Positions 18,782 through 26,636 are shown, counted from the first letter of the stretch. The stretch: DNA of 64,000 bases from Thermaerobacter sp. PB12/4term (GCF_003403315.2 NZ_CP048407.1:2046001-2110000); one strand, 5' to 3'. Notes: generated by a model not told the origin, from the letters alone. Translations and numbers: made by a program.

Positions 18782-18865
18782 TCATTCGAAGACCTCCGGC
18801 GCCAGCAGGGCGATGAACAGGTAGATCAGCAGGAAGAGGGCGATCAGGCCTGCCAGCAGGTACAC
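18782..18865 (-). CDS. kdpF: KdpF small membrane peptide
   Basis: I found a 27-aa frame: GTG at 18865, then YLLAGLIALFLLIYLFIALL, ending APEVFE and TGA. A single hydrophobic helix followed by a short Pro-Glu tail is the KdpF pattern, and the position directly before kdpA is the expected one. KdpF stabilises the KdpABC complex in E. coli. A G-rich stretch (GGGGGGTAGG), which is also the end of the preceding small ORF, provides the ribosome binding site. Confidence 0.88.
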   Translation of the reverse strand: MYLLAGLIALFLLIYLFIALLAPEVFE

Positions 18866-18870
18866 CGCGC

Positions 18871-18963
18871 CTACCCCCCGTTCAATCGGTCCAGCATGTG
18901 AACCAACGCCATACAACTGAGGAAGAAACCAGCGGTCAGGACCATGAAGAGAAGATCCGTCAC
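18871..18963 (-). CDS. 30-aa single-span peptide, first ORF of the kdp operon
   Basis: A 30-codon frame runs from GTG at 18963 to TAG at 18871. It is almost entirely one hydrophobic helix (LLFMVLTAGFFLSCMALVHM) followed by a short charged end (LDRLN). GGGGGGAAGG lies just before the start, a strong ribosome binding site, and the stop is 5 bp before kdpF. Small peptides of this kind are sometimes found before kdpF in other bacteria; I cannot verify the family. It may assist the Kdp complex or serve as a translated leader. Confidence 0.6.
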   Translation of the reverse strand: MTDLLFMVLTAGFFLSCMALVHMLDRLNGG

Positions 18964-19021
18964 GGAGCGCCTTCCCCCCTGAAGGAACGCGCGCAAGGCA
19001 TCGGGTGAGAACTCGACCCGT

Positions 19022-19059
19022 ATTATGGCAACGCGCTGACTCAAGGATGCGTCAAGGAT
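19022..19059 (-). promoter_or_regulatory. candidate kdp operon promoter and repeated element
   Basis: On the minus strand a CATAAT -10-like hexamer (complement of 19022-19027) lies about 60 bp before the first small ORF, without a good -35 at 17 bp. Upstream, the octamer ATCCTTGA occurs twice at an 11-bp period (complements of 19041-19048 and 19052-19059), one helical turn. A weak -35 with a helically phased repeat is what a KdpE-activated promoter would look like. This is inference. Confidence 0.4.
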
Positions 19060-19158
19060 CTCTGCAGGGTCGTAAAGAAACCATCAAGGCGACCGGCAGG
19101 ACCGTTCAGGCCTGGCTCCTCCGAAGCGGAAGAGCGGTCCTGGAAGCGCGGCCCCCCA

Positions 19159-19240
19159 GTAAGCCGTCGTCGTCGGACATCGAGCGGCACCCGGTGGTGG
19201 GGGTCACGGGCCGAGGCACGTCCACGGCGTGATCTACGGG
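19159..19240 (+). pseudogene. relic of the lutC 3' end
   Basis: About 80 bp here match the end of the LutB-LutC gene (10668-10743) closely, including the codons for SSDIE and HPVVGV, then after a 1-nt loss GTGATCTACG. The intact gene reads SSDIELHPVVGVHGPRY; the relic reads SSDIERHPVVGVTGRG. Both copies are in the same orientation and lie at opposite ends of the kdp operon. Confidence 0.82.
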
Positions 19241-19461
19241 CTACCGTGATCTCTCCCACGAGTGACCTGCAGCGCGCCTCGCGGAACGAGGCGTCCGCGG
19301 GCCGTGTCTGCGGATCGCGAGCCGGGGAGGGTGAGGGGTCAAGTGCTTTTCTTGCGTCAACGGCTGCCAAAGCGGATTGGAACGTGCGGTGAAAGGTGTA
19401 ATCCTCACGCGCCATGCCGTGTGGCACTACGTAATTTGCATGACGGCAGGGATGATGAAGG

Positions 19462-20718
19462 TTGTACCGGAAGTTGTTGACGAACAAGGCCTTCTTGCTA
19501 CTTTTTGGGGGTCGCTTGATCACCAATGCCGGCGACAGCGTCTACCTGGTGGCGACGCTGTGGTACGTGAGCCAGTCTGATACTTCCGGTGTGGTGGCCG
19601 GACTGGCGGGATTTCTGATCACGGTTCCACAAGTGTTTCAATTTGTCTTCGGGCCCTTTGTGGATCGTCTCCGGGTGAAGCCCGTTGTCGTCGGAGCCCA
19701 GATCGTGCAAGGTGTGTTCGTCATGCTCTTGTTGATCCTTGTCACGAAGAACGCGTCCACCTTGCTTGTGTTGCCGGTGGTATTCGGCATTCATCTTGTC
19801 GCGACGGCCGCCAAGCCGGCCTATGGCAAGTGGATGCGCATCATCGTCCCCGACCGGCTGATGGTCCATGCCACCTCCCTCATGGGATTTGCCAACGAAA
19901 CGGCCGACGTGGTGTTCAACTCCATGTCGGGCGTCATCATCGCCACCGCCGGCGTGGCCGGTTCCCTGTGGTTCGACGTATCGACTTTTGTCGTTGCCAT
20001 GGTATTGTTCGGACTGATTGGCGTCTCTCGAGTGGCCAGGGAGTATGCCTTGGGGAAACTCTCTGTCAAATCCTTTTGGGGAGACCTGGTCCAAGGCGTT
20101 CGCTTTGTATACGGCACGTTAGTCGGCAAGATTGCCCTCACGGCCGTCCTGGCTAACGGGCTCAATGGAATGCTCTTGCCGATATTGCCTCGCATCGGAG
20201 AGGCGTTGGGAGGACCGGAGTACTACGGATTCCTGGTCGCCGCCCAAAGCGCTGGCATCCTGGCCGGCACGCTTGTTGCACCCCTGCTTACGGAGGTCAA
20301 TGTGGGGATCCTCGTCATTGGCTGCATGGTTGTCAGCACAATTTCGTGGGTTGGATCGCTGGTTGCAGCCTTCATCTTCGGATATCCCGAAGTATCGGTG
20401 GCCATGTTCGGAATTGCATGGTTACCTGTCGGAATTATGAATGTGGTCGTCTCATCGGCGGTGATGGTTCTCACCCCTCCAAATTTCATAGGAAGGGTAG
20501 GTTCCACAGTACAAAGCATCAGTACGATGGTGATGCCTGTCGGAGCGTTGCTGGGTGGTGTGGTGGCCGGGTTTACAAGCGTCGGCACCGTGTTTGGCTT
20601 AACATGTTTGACGCCGTTGAGCGTTGCGTTGCTGTGGATGGCGATTCGCGATTTGCGTGGCATGCCTGCAGCAAGTAAATTGACCCCGTTGCCGTTGGCG
20701 GAAGGAGTCGATGGTTGA
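19462..20718 (+). CDS. MFS transporter, MFS_3-like, low-GC
   Basis: A 418-aa major facilitator with about 12 hydrophobic segments, starting KAFLLLFGGRLITNAGDSVYL, the typical opening of MFS_3-type exporters (macrolide or siderophore export relatives). The charged loop after segment 2 (FGPFVDRLRVKP) and WMRIIVPDRLMVHATSL match this group. The substrate cannot be told. TTG at 19462 has AGGG about 10 nt upstream, a modest site. Codon use is clearly different from the neighbours: many A- or T-ending codons and a GC content well below the flanking genes, suggesting recent acquisition. It ends just as a truncated hydrolase frame begins. Confidence 0.85.
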   Translation: MYRKLLTNKAFLLLFGGRLITNAGDSVYLVATLWYVSQSDTSGVVAGLAGFLITVPQVFQFVFGPFVDRLRVKPVVVGAQIVQGVFVMLLLILVTKNASTLLVLPVVFGIHLVATAAKPAYGKWMRIIVPDRLMVHATSLMGFANETADVVFNSMSGVIIATAGVAGSLWFDVSTFVVAMVLFGLIGVSRVAREYALGKLSVKSFWGDLVQGVRFVYGTLVGKIALTAVLANGLNGMLLPILPRIGEALGGPEYYGFLVAAQSAGILAGTLVAPLLTEVNVGILVIGCMVVSTISWVGSLVAAFIFGYPEVSVAMFGIAWLPVGIMNVVVSSAVMVLTPPNFIGRVGSTVQSISTMVMPVGALLGGVVAGFTSVGTVFGLTCLTPLSVALLWMAIRDLRGMPAASKLTPLPLAEGVDG

Positions 20719-21137
20719 AGGTGCCCGGGCTGGCGCCGGCCCTGTTCGCCTTGACCGTGTCGCCCCCGCTCTTTGGGTGGCAAATGCGCACTCTCTTCGG
20801 ATTGTCCGACGAGGCCCGGATCGCCGAGTACCGGGCCGCATACGTCTCCCGCCAGTGCCGGCGGGCGGTGGCCCGTGCGGTCGCCGCCTGGGCGCCGGTT
20901 TTACCGCCCGTGGCGGGGCGGCTGCGCCTGCTGCGTTGTCCCGTGCTTCTGCTGTGGGGCATGCGCGACCGCTGGATCTTCCCGTGGAAGCCCTTCGGCG
21001 AATGCTTCCTGCGGGACCTGCCTCGGGCCCGCGTGGTCAAGCTTCACCGGGCGGGTCACTTTCTGCAGCTGGAGGCACCGGCCGAGGTGGCGCACCACGT
21101 GGCGGACTTCGTCACGGCTTGTGCCGCCCGCATGTGA
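20715..21137 (+). pseudogene. alpha/beta hydrolase, N-terminal half missing
   Basis: The 140-codon frame encodes only the C-terminal half of an alpha/beta hydrolase: a cap-like region, then RCPVLLLWGMRDRWIFPW with the catalytic-acid Asp, and VVKLHRAGHFLQLEAPAEVA with the catalytic His. The nucleophile elbow (GxSxG) is absent. Its GC content is high, like the chromosome, while the adjoining MFS gene is low-GC, so the 5' part was probably lost when the MFS segment arrived. TTG at 20715 is only the first possible start. Confidence 0.72.
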
Positions 21138-21261
21138 GCGGCGGTCCGTTTGGCCACGTAACATTGCGATCAGGTTTTGAGTCGCCTTGCACCGCACGCC
21201 GCATTCCCCGATCGGGTGCGAACCGGCCCATGGCCCACCCCCCACCACCGCCATGCTCCCC

Positions 21262-21300
21262 TTGACACCTATCTTTCTAGTGCACTAGTGTAGTAGTGCA
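21262..21300 (+). promoter_or_regulatory. promoter and palindromic operator of the GntR-ABC operon
   Basis: TTGACA at 21262-21267 is a perfect -35. A weak -10 (TAGTGT, 21286-21291) follows at 18 bp. The spacer contains the perfect palindrome CTAGTGCACTAG (21277-21288), and TAGTGCA recurs at 21294-21300. A palindrome with AGTG half-sites over the promoter of a GntR/YtrA regulator gene is the expected autorepression operator. Confidence 0.7.
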
Positions 21301-21323
21301 ATCGAGTGACGGGAGGAGCGGCG

Positions 21324-21881
21324 GTGCCCGAACTCTTCGGCAGCGAGTTCCGTCTGGACCCAACCCGGCCGATCTACCTGCAGATCATCGAGCGGTTCCA
21401 GGAGGCCGTCGCCCGGGGCGTGCTCCAGCCGGGGGATCAGATTCCCGCCCAGCGGGAACTGGCCCAGCGCATCGGCGTCAACCCCAACACGGTGCAGCGG
21501 GCCTACCGGGAGATGGAGGTCATGGGCCTGGTGGAGACAGCCCGGGGCACCGGAACCTTCATCACTCTGGACGCCGGCCGCGTCCGGGCCCTTCGGGAAG
21601 ACCTGGCCCGCCAGGCGGTGGCCGAGTTCGTCCGGCGGTTGCAGGACCTGGGCTTCGGCCAGGACGAGATCGTTCGCCGGGTGGCTGCGGCTCTCGGCAC
21701 GCCGGTACCGGGCGCGGGCGACCTCGAAAGGGGGTCCCACCCAGACGACCCCGGAAGAGCGTTCCACGCGGGAAGCCCCGGAAGCCGGTCCCCCGCAGAT
21801 CGCCCCGCCACCGGGTCGCAGGCAGCAAGCCCGGGCAACGGGTCCCGCGTTGAAAACCAAGAAGGAGGGACACCATCGTGA
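21324..21881 (+). CDS. GntR-family (YtrA-like) transcriptional regulator
   Basis: A 185-aa regulator. The winged helix at residues 10-80 contains the YtrA-type sequence PIYLQIIERFQEAVARGVLQ, PAQRELAQRIGVNPNTVQRA and GLVETARGTGTFI. A short helical part follows to about residue 120, as in YtrA proteins, which lack a large ligand domain. The last 50 residues are a low-complexity Ser/Pro/Gly tail absent from typical members. GTG at 21324 lies after GGGAGGAGCGGCG; the frame extends to 21306. The stop overlaps the GTG of the ABC ATPase gene by 4 bp. It probably represses its own operon through the palindrome at 21277. Confidence 0.9.
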   Translation: MPELFGSEFRLDPTRPIYLQIIERFQEAVARGVLQPGDQIPAQRELAQRIGVNPNTVQRAYREMEVMGLVETARGTGTFITLDAGRVRALREDLARQAVAEFVRRLQDLGFGQDEIVRRVAAALGTPVPGAGDLERGSHPDDPGRAFHAGSPGSRSPADRPATGSQAASPGNGSRVENQEGGTPS

Positions 21882-22708
21882 CGCCCTGGCATCCTCTGGC
21901 TGCATCCGCTGCCGCACCGGCTGCGGCGGCCGAACCCACCGTCCAGGCTACCGCGCCGCCAGCCGCCGGCTCTGCAGGCGGTACAGACCCGTCGACGGCG
22001 ACGGGGGCGCCCCCGCCTGCCGTGTCCTTCCGCCACGTCTGGAAACGCTACGGCTCCGTGGAGGCCTTGCGGGATGTGACTTTCACCCTGCCTGCCGGCA
22101 CCGTCACGGGCCTGGTCGGGGCCAACGGCAGCGGCAAGTCGACCCTCCTCAAGGTGGCGGCCGGGTTTGTGCGGCCCGCCCGGGGCGAGGTCCAGGTCCT
22201 GGGCGAGACCCCCGGCGTGGAACTGCGCCGCCGGATCGCCTTCGTCGCCGAGGTCGACCCGCTGGACCCGTGGATGACGGTGGACCAGACGGTCAGGTTC
22301 GTCCGTTCCTTCTTCACCGGCTGGGACGAGGAACACGAGGGCGAGCTGCGGGAGATCCTGGAGCTGCCGGGCCGGAGGCGCGTGGGAGAGCTGTCCAAGG
22401 GAATGCGGACCCGGGTGCGCCTGCTGTTGGGCCTGGCCCGCTCAGCGCCGCTGGTTCTTCTGGACGAACCCTTCTCGGGCATCGACCCGGTGTCCCGCCG
22501 CCGCATCGCCGACGCCATCCTGGCGGCCTGCCGGCGGGGCGGCCGGACGATCCTGCTCTCGACCCACGACTTGAAGGACGCGGAGCCGCTGTTCGACCGG
22601 CTGATGGTGCTGGCGGGCGGGCGCCTGGTGCTCGCGGGCGATGCCGACGAGCTCCGGGCCCGGCACGGGAAGTCCCTGGAGGGGATCGTCGAGGAGGTGC
22701 TGGCATGA
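21878..22708 (+). CDS. ABC transporter ATP-binding protein (YtrB-like)
   Basis: A 276-aa ATPase with Walker A GANGSGKST, Walker B VLLDEPFSGIDP and the switch His in LLSTHDLKD. The signature LSGGQ is replaced by ELSKGMRTRVRL, a common variant in YtrB/CcmA-type exporters. Residues 1-48 are an Ala/Pro-rich extension without a match. The gene is coupled to gntR upstream (GTGA) and to the permease downstream (ATGA), so the three form one operon. The cargo is unknown; related operons respond to cell-wall-active compounds in Bacillus. Confidence 0.9.
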   Translation: MTPWHPLAASAAAPAAAAEPTVQATAPPAAGSAGGTDPSTATGAPPPAVSFRHVWKRYGSVEALRDVTFTLPAGTVTGLVGANGSGKSTLLKVAAGFVRPARGEVQVLGETPGVELRRRIAFVAEVDPLDPWMTVDQTVRFVRSFFTGWDEEHEGELREILELPGRRRVGELSKGMRTRVRLLLGLARSAPLVLLDEPFSGIDPVSRRRIADAILAACRRGGRTILLSTHDLKDAEPLFDRLMVLAGGRLVLAGDADELRARHGKSLEGIVEEVLA

Positions 22709-23625
22709 CGCCGTTCTTCCGGCTCCTCTGGCGGGAGGTGCGCCAGGGGCTGCCCACCACGGCGGCCTCGGTGGTCGCCGTCCTGGCGTGGTACACCTTT
22801 CTGGCCAGCCGCATCGGCCGCTGGAACGAGGGGCTGGTCCTGGCGATGAGTCAGATGCCGCTGTGGTGGCTGCCCCTGGGAGCCTTGTGGCACACGTACC
22901 AGAGCTTCAAGAACGACCTGGACACCTCCCGCGCCTACCTGCTCCTCTCCCTGCCGGTCTACGGATGGCAGCTGGCCGGGGCCAAGCTGCTGGCGGTGTG
23001 GCTGGGGACGGCGCTGTACGTAGGGGCGACGTTCGGCGGTATCGCGGCCATGGTACAGGGCGTGGGCGTTCCCGGCCTGCCGCCCGACATGTCCGCCGCG
23101 GTGGGCGCCCAGTTTGCGCGCACGCTGGTGGGGGCGGTGGGCATCCTCCTGGCGATCCTGCTGGCCTTCGCGCTGCCGGCGTGGCTCGTGCTGGTGCAGG
23201 CGGCATGGGGTGCCGGCCGGACCGTGCCGCGGGGGCGCCACGTCCTGATGGGCCTTGCCTTCCTCGCGGGTGGTTGGCTGTTGCTACGCGTCGCTGTCGT
23301 TGGGGCGGCCGTGCTGGACTTCCTTCCCACCGTGCCCGCCTTCCCCTACCCCGACCTCTACCGGGCGCCGGGCGGGATCTGGACCGTCGCAACCCGGTGG
23401 CTGGCCATGCACCCGGGTCCGTGGCTGGCGGTGGTCCTGGCCACGGCGGTGGGGTTCGTCGGTACCGCTCGGGCGGTGGAACGGGCCCTCGACGCCGAGG
23501 GAGCTCGGTGGCCGGCGGTGGCAGGGGTGGCCATCGTGGCGGCCGCAGCGGCGGCCGACCTCTACCTGAACGGGGCGGGGCTCTTCGATGCCCTTCTCCA
23601 GGCGCTGATCGGGGCCGGGACGTAG
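22705..23625 (+). CDS. ABC transporter permease
   Basis: A 306-aa membrane protein with about six to seven hydrophobic segments (TAASVVAVLAWYTFL, AKLLAVWLGTALYVGATF, GAVGILLAILLAFALPAWLV, LMGLAFLAGGWLLLRVAVV and others). It begins in the ATGA overlap of the ATPase gene and is the last gene of the operon. An N-terminal cytoplasmic piece (FFRLLWREVRQGLP) and the segment SFKNDLDTSRAYLLLSLP resemble ABC-2 type permeases that pair with YtrB-like ATPases. Confidence 0.85.
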   Translation: MTPFFRLLWREVRQGLPTTAASVVAVLAWYTFLASRIGRWNEGLVLAMSQMPLWWLPLGALWHTYQSFKNDLDTSRAYLLLSLPVYGWQLAGAKLLAVWLGTALYVGATFGGIAAMVQGVGVPGLPPDMSAAVGAQFARTLVGAVGILLAILLAFALPAWLVLVQAAWGAGRTVPRGRHVLMGLAFLAGGWLLLRVAVVGAAVLDFLPTVPAFPYPDLYRAPGGIWTVATRWLAMHPGPWLAVVLATAVGFVGTARAVERALDAEGARWPAVAGVAIVAAAAAADLYLNGAGLFDALLQALIGAGT

Positions 23626-23635
23626 GTCGAACGCA

Positions 23636-23666
23636 GCCGGCCGGCAGCCGGCGATGGCCGGCCGGC
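23636..23666. terminator. GC-rich hairpin between convergent genes
   Basis: GCCGGCCGGC occurs twice (23636-23645 and 23657-23666) and is self-complementary, so the two copies can pair with an 11-nt loop. It lies between the ends of the permease gene and the convergent ArsR gene. No T-run is present, so its action as terminator is uncertain. Confidence 0.35.
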
Positions 23667-23723
23667 GAGGCACGGCCTCCATTCCGCCCGCGGGGAGCCA
23701 CGCGGCCCGAAGGGTGGGCCGGC

Positions 23724-24824
23724 CTAGCCAAGGAAGGATCGGAGGTGCCGGCTCACGCTTTCCACCGCATCCTTCCGGCTGGCGTACAGGACATAGTAGC
23801 CGTCGCGCCTCGCCTTCACCAGACCCGCATCGTGAAGGATCTTGACGTGGCGGGAGATCGCCGCTTCCGACAGGCTGAGGGCCCGGGCCAGTTCCTGGGT
23901 GCTCTTGGGCCCCTCCTGGCAGAGCTTCAGGATCTGCAGGCGCGCCTCGTGGGCCAGGGCGAACAGCATGCGCTGCAGGGCAACCGGAGGTTGGGCAGGG
24001 GGTCGCAGCAGGGGCCCCTCGAACGCATAGACCAGGCAGGGCTGCCAGGGCGGGTCGCACTCCACGCGGGTCTTAACCCGGGTGAAGAGGCTGGGGACCA
24101 GCAGCAAGGGCCGGCTTGGGGTGACGTCGACCACGACGTCTTCGGGGAGCCGGTGGAAGATGAGAAGGTGACGGTCGCGGACCACCCGGGCGTCGGGTGC
24201 CACCTCGTGCAGCACCGTCCACACGTCGCTCTCGCCCAGGCGCCGGGAGCGCCGCTCGGCATCGGCCAGCAAGGCGGGGCGGATGTGCGCCCACTCCCCT
24301 TTGAAGGCACATTCCCAGAACTGGTCGAGCAAGGCCACAAGGCGCCTCCGCAGCCGGTCGGGGCTCCGGATCAGCTCCTCGCAGGCCTGCACATACCGCG
24401 GGTCGAGACGTCGGGCATGCTCAAGGAGCATCGCCTGGGTCGCGCCGTCCCGCATCACCTCGTCCCAGGTGGGATCCCGCTCCGCCTCCCATGGCGTGAA
24501 CGCCCTCGCACATTCCTCCACGAAGGTCTCCATGGGCAACCGTTCGATGTCCGCCAGTTCCTCATGAAACTCGGGAACGCCCTCCCGCGGCCGCGGGGTG
24601 AAGAAGCCCAGTTGCCAGTCCCGATAGGCGAAGCCCAGCTTGCGAATCTCCGCGAGCAGGGAAGGGGGCAGCCGCTTGCGCGTCTCCAGAACCCAGTGAA
24701 GTTGCAGGGGGTGGGCCCGCGGGTTGACGACCGCCTCGAGGGCGCACACCGCCTCGAGAAGAGGCGACAGGTTGAAGGTCACAGCCTTTTCGGCATTCGC
24801 ACGCAGCTGGATCTCGATGGTCAC
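23724..24824 (-). CDS. ArsR-family regulator with large N-terminal ligand-type domain
   Basis: A 366-aa protein. The C-terminal 90 residues are an ArsR winged helix (LFALAHEARLQILKLCQEG, then LARALSLSEAAISRHVKIL, HDAGLVKARRDGYYVLY). The first 270 residues match the DUF5937-like region found on such regulators (opening EIQLRANAEKAVTFNLSPL), thought to be a sensing domain. No metal-binding Cys cluster is seen in the DNA-binding part. It is divergent from the gene at 24979 with a 154-bp gap that likely holds its operator. Confidence 0.85.
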   Translation of the reverse strand: MTIEIQLRANAEKAVTFNLSPLLEAVCALEAVVNPRAHPLQLHWVLETRKRLPPSLLAEIRKLGFAYRDWQLGFFTPRPREGVPEFHEELADIERLPMETFVEECARAFTPWEAERDPTWDEVMRDGATQAMLLEHARRLDPRYVQACEELIRSPDRLRRRLVALLDQFWECAFKGEWAHIRPALLADAERRSRRLGESDVWTVLHEVAPDARVVRDRHLLIFHRLPEDVVVDVTPSRPLLLVPSLFTRVKTRVECDPPWQPCLVYAFEGPLLRPPAQPPVALQRMLFALAHEARLQILKLCQEGPKSTQELARALSLSEAAISRHVKILHDAGLVKARRDGYYVLYASRKDAVESVSRHLRSFLG

Positions 24825-24978
24825 CGCCCGTCACCATCCCTCTCGCCGTCGCGGTCCGCCACCCTGCCATGGCGAGCTCGCCCAATGCCATCCGATTGCG
24901 AATTCTTCGAATGTGTTGAACCGCCGGGCGAGCACCCCATAGGCTTTTGAGCAGCGACAACACCGAGGAGGTGCCCCG

Positions 24979-25395
24979 ATGCCCGCTTCCGCCCATCCCG
25001 TACCCAAGTGCTACCTGGTGGTGGCCTACGCACCGCCGCGGGTGTCCGCCCGGGCCGCCAACGACGCGTTCAACCGGTACATCGCCGATACCAGCCGCGG
25101 GTTGGTCCTGACCCATGACCACTTCATCCACCCGCGCGGCGGCTACGCCATCTTCGCCTGCGAGCGGGAAGAACAGGTACGGCGCGTGACGGACGCCCAA
25201 GACGAACTGTCCGGTTGGCAGGTCTCCGTCCACCCGCTCACCTTCGCCCACGATGCCGTGACCTGGCTCTACCAGAGCGACTTCACCCTGGCCTGGTACC
25301 GCGGCGGCGAACGCCTCCGGACGTGGATGAACCGGTACGAGGCGTCGGAGCATTGCCACCGCCTGGAGAGCCGGCTTCCGTCCCAGGCAGGTTGA
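24979..25395 (+). CDS. hypothetical protein
   Basis: A 138-aa protein I do not recognise. It contains HPVPKCYLVVAYAPPRVSAR, then GLVLTHDHFIHPRGGYAIF and DAVTWLYQSDFTLAWYRGG. The length, a beta-alpha pattern and the mid-protein Asp/His pair suggest a small soluble ferredoxin-like alpha/beta domain, which is guesswork. ATG at 24979 follows GAGGAGGTGCCCCG, a very strong site. It is divergently transcribed from the ArsR-type regulator, so it may be that regulator's target. Confidence 0.65.
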   Translation: MPASAHPVPKCYLVVAYAPPRVSARAANDAFNRYIADTSRGLVLTHDHFIHPRGGYAIFACEREEQVRRVTDAQDELSGWQVSVHPLTFAHDAVTWLYQSDFTLAWYRGGERLRTWMNRYEASEHCHRLESRLPSQAG

Positions 25396-25467
25396 CCGTT
25401 CCGGCCGCGGCGGTCCACCGGTCGACGGCACCAGACTGCAACCCTGCACCGGCAGCCGGTGGGACGT

Positions 25468-25869
25468 TCAACCTTGCGCCCGGCGGTCGCGCAAAGGCCC
25501 CAGCAGGAAGATCACGTTGCCGTCGGGGTCGTGGAGGCTGCACGCCCGCGCGCCCCAGTCCTGATCGGCCGGCTCGGTGGCGAAGGTAAGCCCCTGTTCG
25601 ACGAGCCGCCGGTAGGCCGCGTCGACGTCGCCCACCCAGAAGCTGATGTGGTCGATGCCCGGCGGGTTGCCCGCCAGGTCCGGGCTGCGCCGCACGCCGC
25701 CCTCGGGCCGGTTCGTCTGAAAGAGGTAGAGGCGGGCGTCGCCGGCAACCAGCAAGGCTCCCGGCGTCTGGTCCCGGCTCTCGACCCGGAATCCGAGGCG
25801 GGTGTAGAAGGCCTCGGCAGCCTGAAGATCCCGCACCGCCACGCCGACGTTGTCGATCCGCTCGACCAT
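25468..25869 (-). CDS. VOC-superfamily (glyoxalase/bleomycin-resistance-like) protein
   Basis: A 133-aa protein with the paired beta-alpha-beta-beta-beta modules of the vicinal oxygen chelate fold. It opens ERIDNVGVAVRDLQAAEAFY and shows GIDHISFWVGDVDAAYRRLV and ACSLHDPDGNVIFLLGP; His74 in DHISF and late acidic residues are possible metal ligands, while the first-module position holds Asn (DNVGV). ATG at 25869 is preceded by AGGGGGATGCATC. Substrate unknown. Confidence 0.88.
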   Translation of the reverse strand: MVERIDNVGVAVRDLQAAEAFYTRLGFRVESRDQTPGALLVAGDARLYLFQTNRPEGGVRRSPDLAGNPPGIDHISFWVGDVDAAYRRLVEQGLTFATEPADQDWGARACSLHDPDGNVIFLLGPLRDRRAQG

Positions 25870-26092
25870 GATGCATCCCCCTGTCCCATCTCGTCTGCGT
25901 CGCCCGCCGAGCCCCGACCCCTTGACGAACCGGCTCCCGGACGGAACTCCGCACCGCCACCGCGCTCCCCACCGCGCTGCGCAGTTCGTCTGCTCCACTT
26001 TGCCCGGCGGCCCGCCCGGGTCCCTGCGGCAGGCAGCCCGTGGGGGTGCCGATTCCGCTCCTGCTTCCGGTTCCGCGACCTCCGGCTCCGAG

Positions 26093-26560
26093 TTGCTGTC
26101 CCTCGCCGACGTTCGCTCGGATCCGCGCATTGTCCTGCTGGCGGTACCGGGGACAGGTATCGGCGTGCTGGCGGCCGTGGCGGCCGCGTTCCTCAACCGC
26201 ATGATCCATTTCTTCACGAACCTGTTCTTTTGCCAGATCATGGCACGGGATGGGGTGTGCCCGGCGGGGCACCGCCTGGGTGCGGCCATCGTCCTCGTCC
26301 CCGTCATGGGCGGCCTCATCGTGAGACTCATGGCCCGCTTTGGCTCGGAGCAGATCCGCGGGCACCTCATCTCCGGGGCGGCCACCTTCGGCACGCCCGT
26401 CGCCGCGGTGCTGTTCGCCATCGAGCCCTGGCCCTTCGCGCGGCCGGAGAGCACAGCCGGGAGCTTGGGTTCGCTCTCTCCCGCACCGGGGCTGGCAAGG
26501 CCGCTGGCGTCCGCCCACACCGCGACCGGCGGCTCGACGGGAAGCCGTCCTTCGGCGTAG
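26093..26560 (+). pseudogene. ClC-type chloride channel, internally deleted
   Basis: The frame encodes two separated parts of a ClC channel. The first part (SDPRIVLLAVPGTGIGVLAA through FFTNLFFCQ to VLVPVMGGLIVRLMARFGSE, QIRGH) matches the N-terminal helices. It jumps directly to GAATFGTPVAAVLFAIE near 26364. In intact proteins about 80 residues, including the GSGIP-like and GPEGP-like selectivity segments, lie between. After AIE the frame soon degenerates and ends at 26560, so the C-terminal half is lost too. The upstream start overlaps the divergent VOC gene and has no clear ribosome binding site. The gene is dead. Confidence 0.78.
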
Positions 26561-26636
26561 GGTCAAGATGAGGGCCCACCAAGATGAAGGTCCGTCAAAC
26601 TGCACCTTGTGTGTTGTGTGAAGGCAGGCGGTCGCG

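Larger units (their letters stand above)
18964..19461. other. 498-bp gene-free stretch between kdp operon and MFS gene
   Basis: It holds the kdp promoter candidate (19022-19059) and the lutC 3'-end relic (19159-19240). Base composition falls from about 19380 towards the MFS gene. No further coding sequence or RNA was recognised. Confidence 0.6.

Noticed and set aside
17366-18901. 511-codon plus-strand frame opposite kdpA
   Set aside because: Antisense of kdpA; His/Gly/Asp-rich with no domain.
21850-23625. 591-codon frame suggesting an ABC fusion protein
   Set aside because: The first half is a shadow of the ATPase gene; the permease starts at ATG 22705 within an ATGA overlap.
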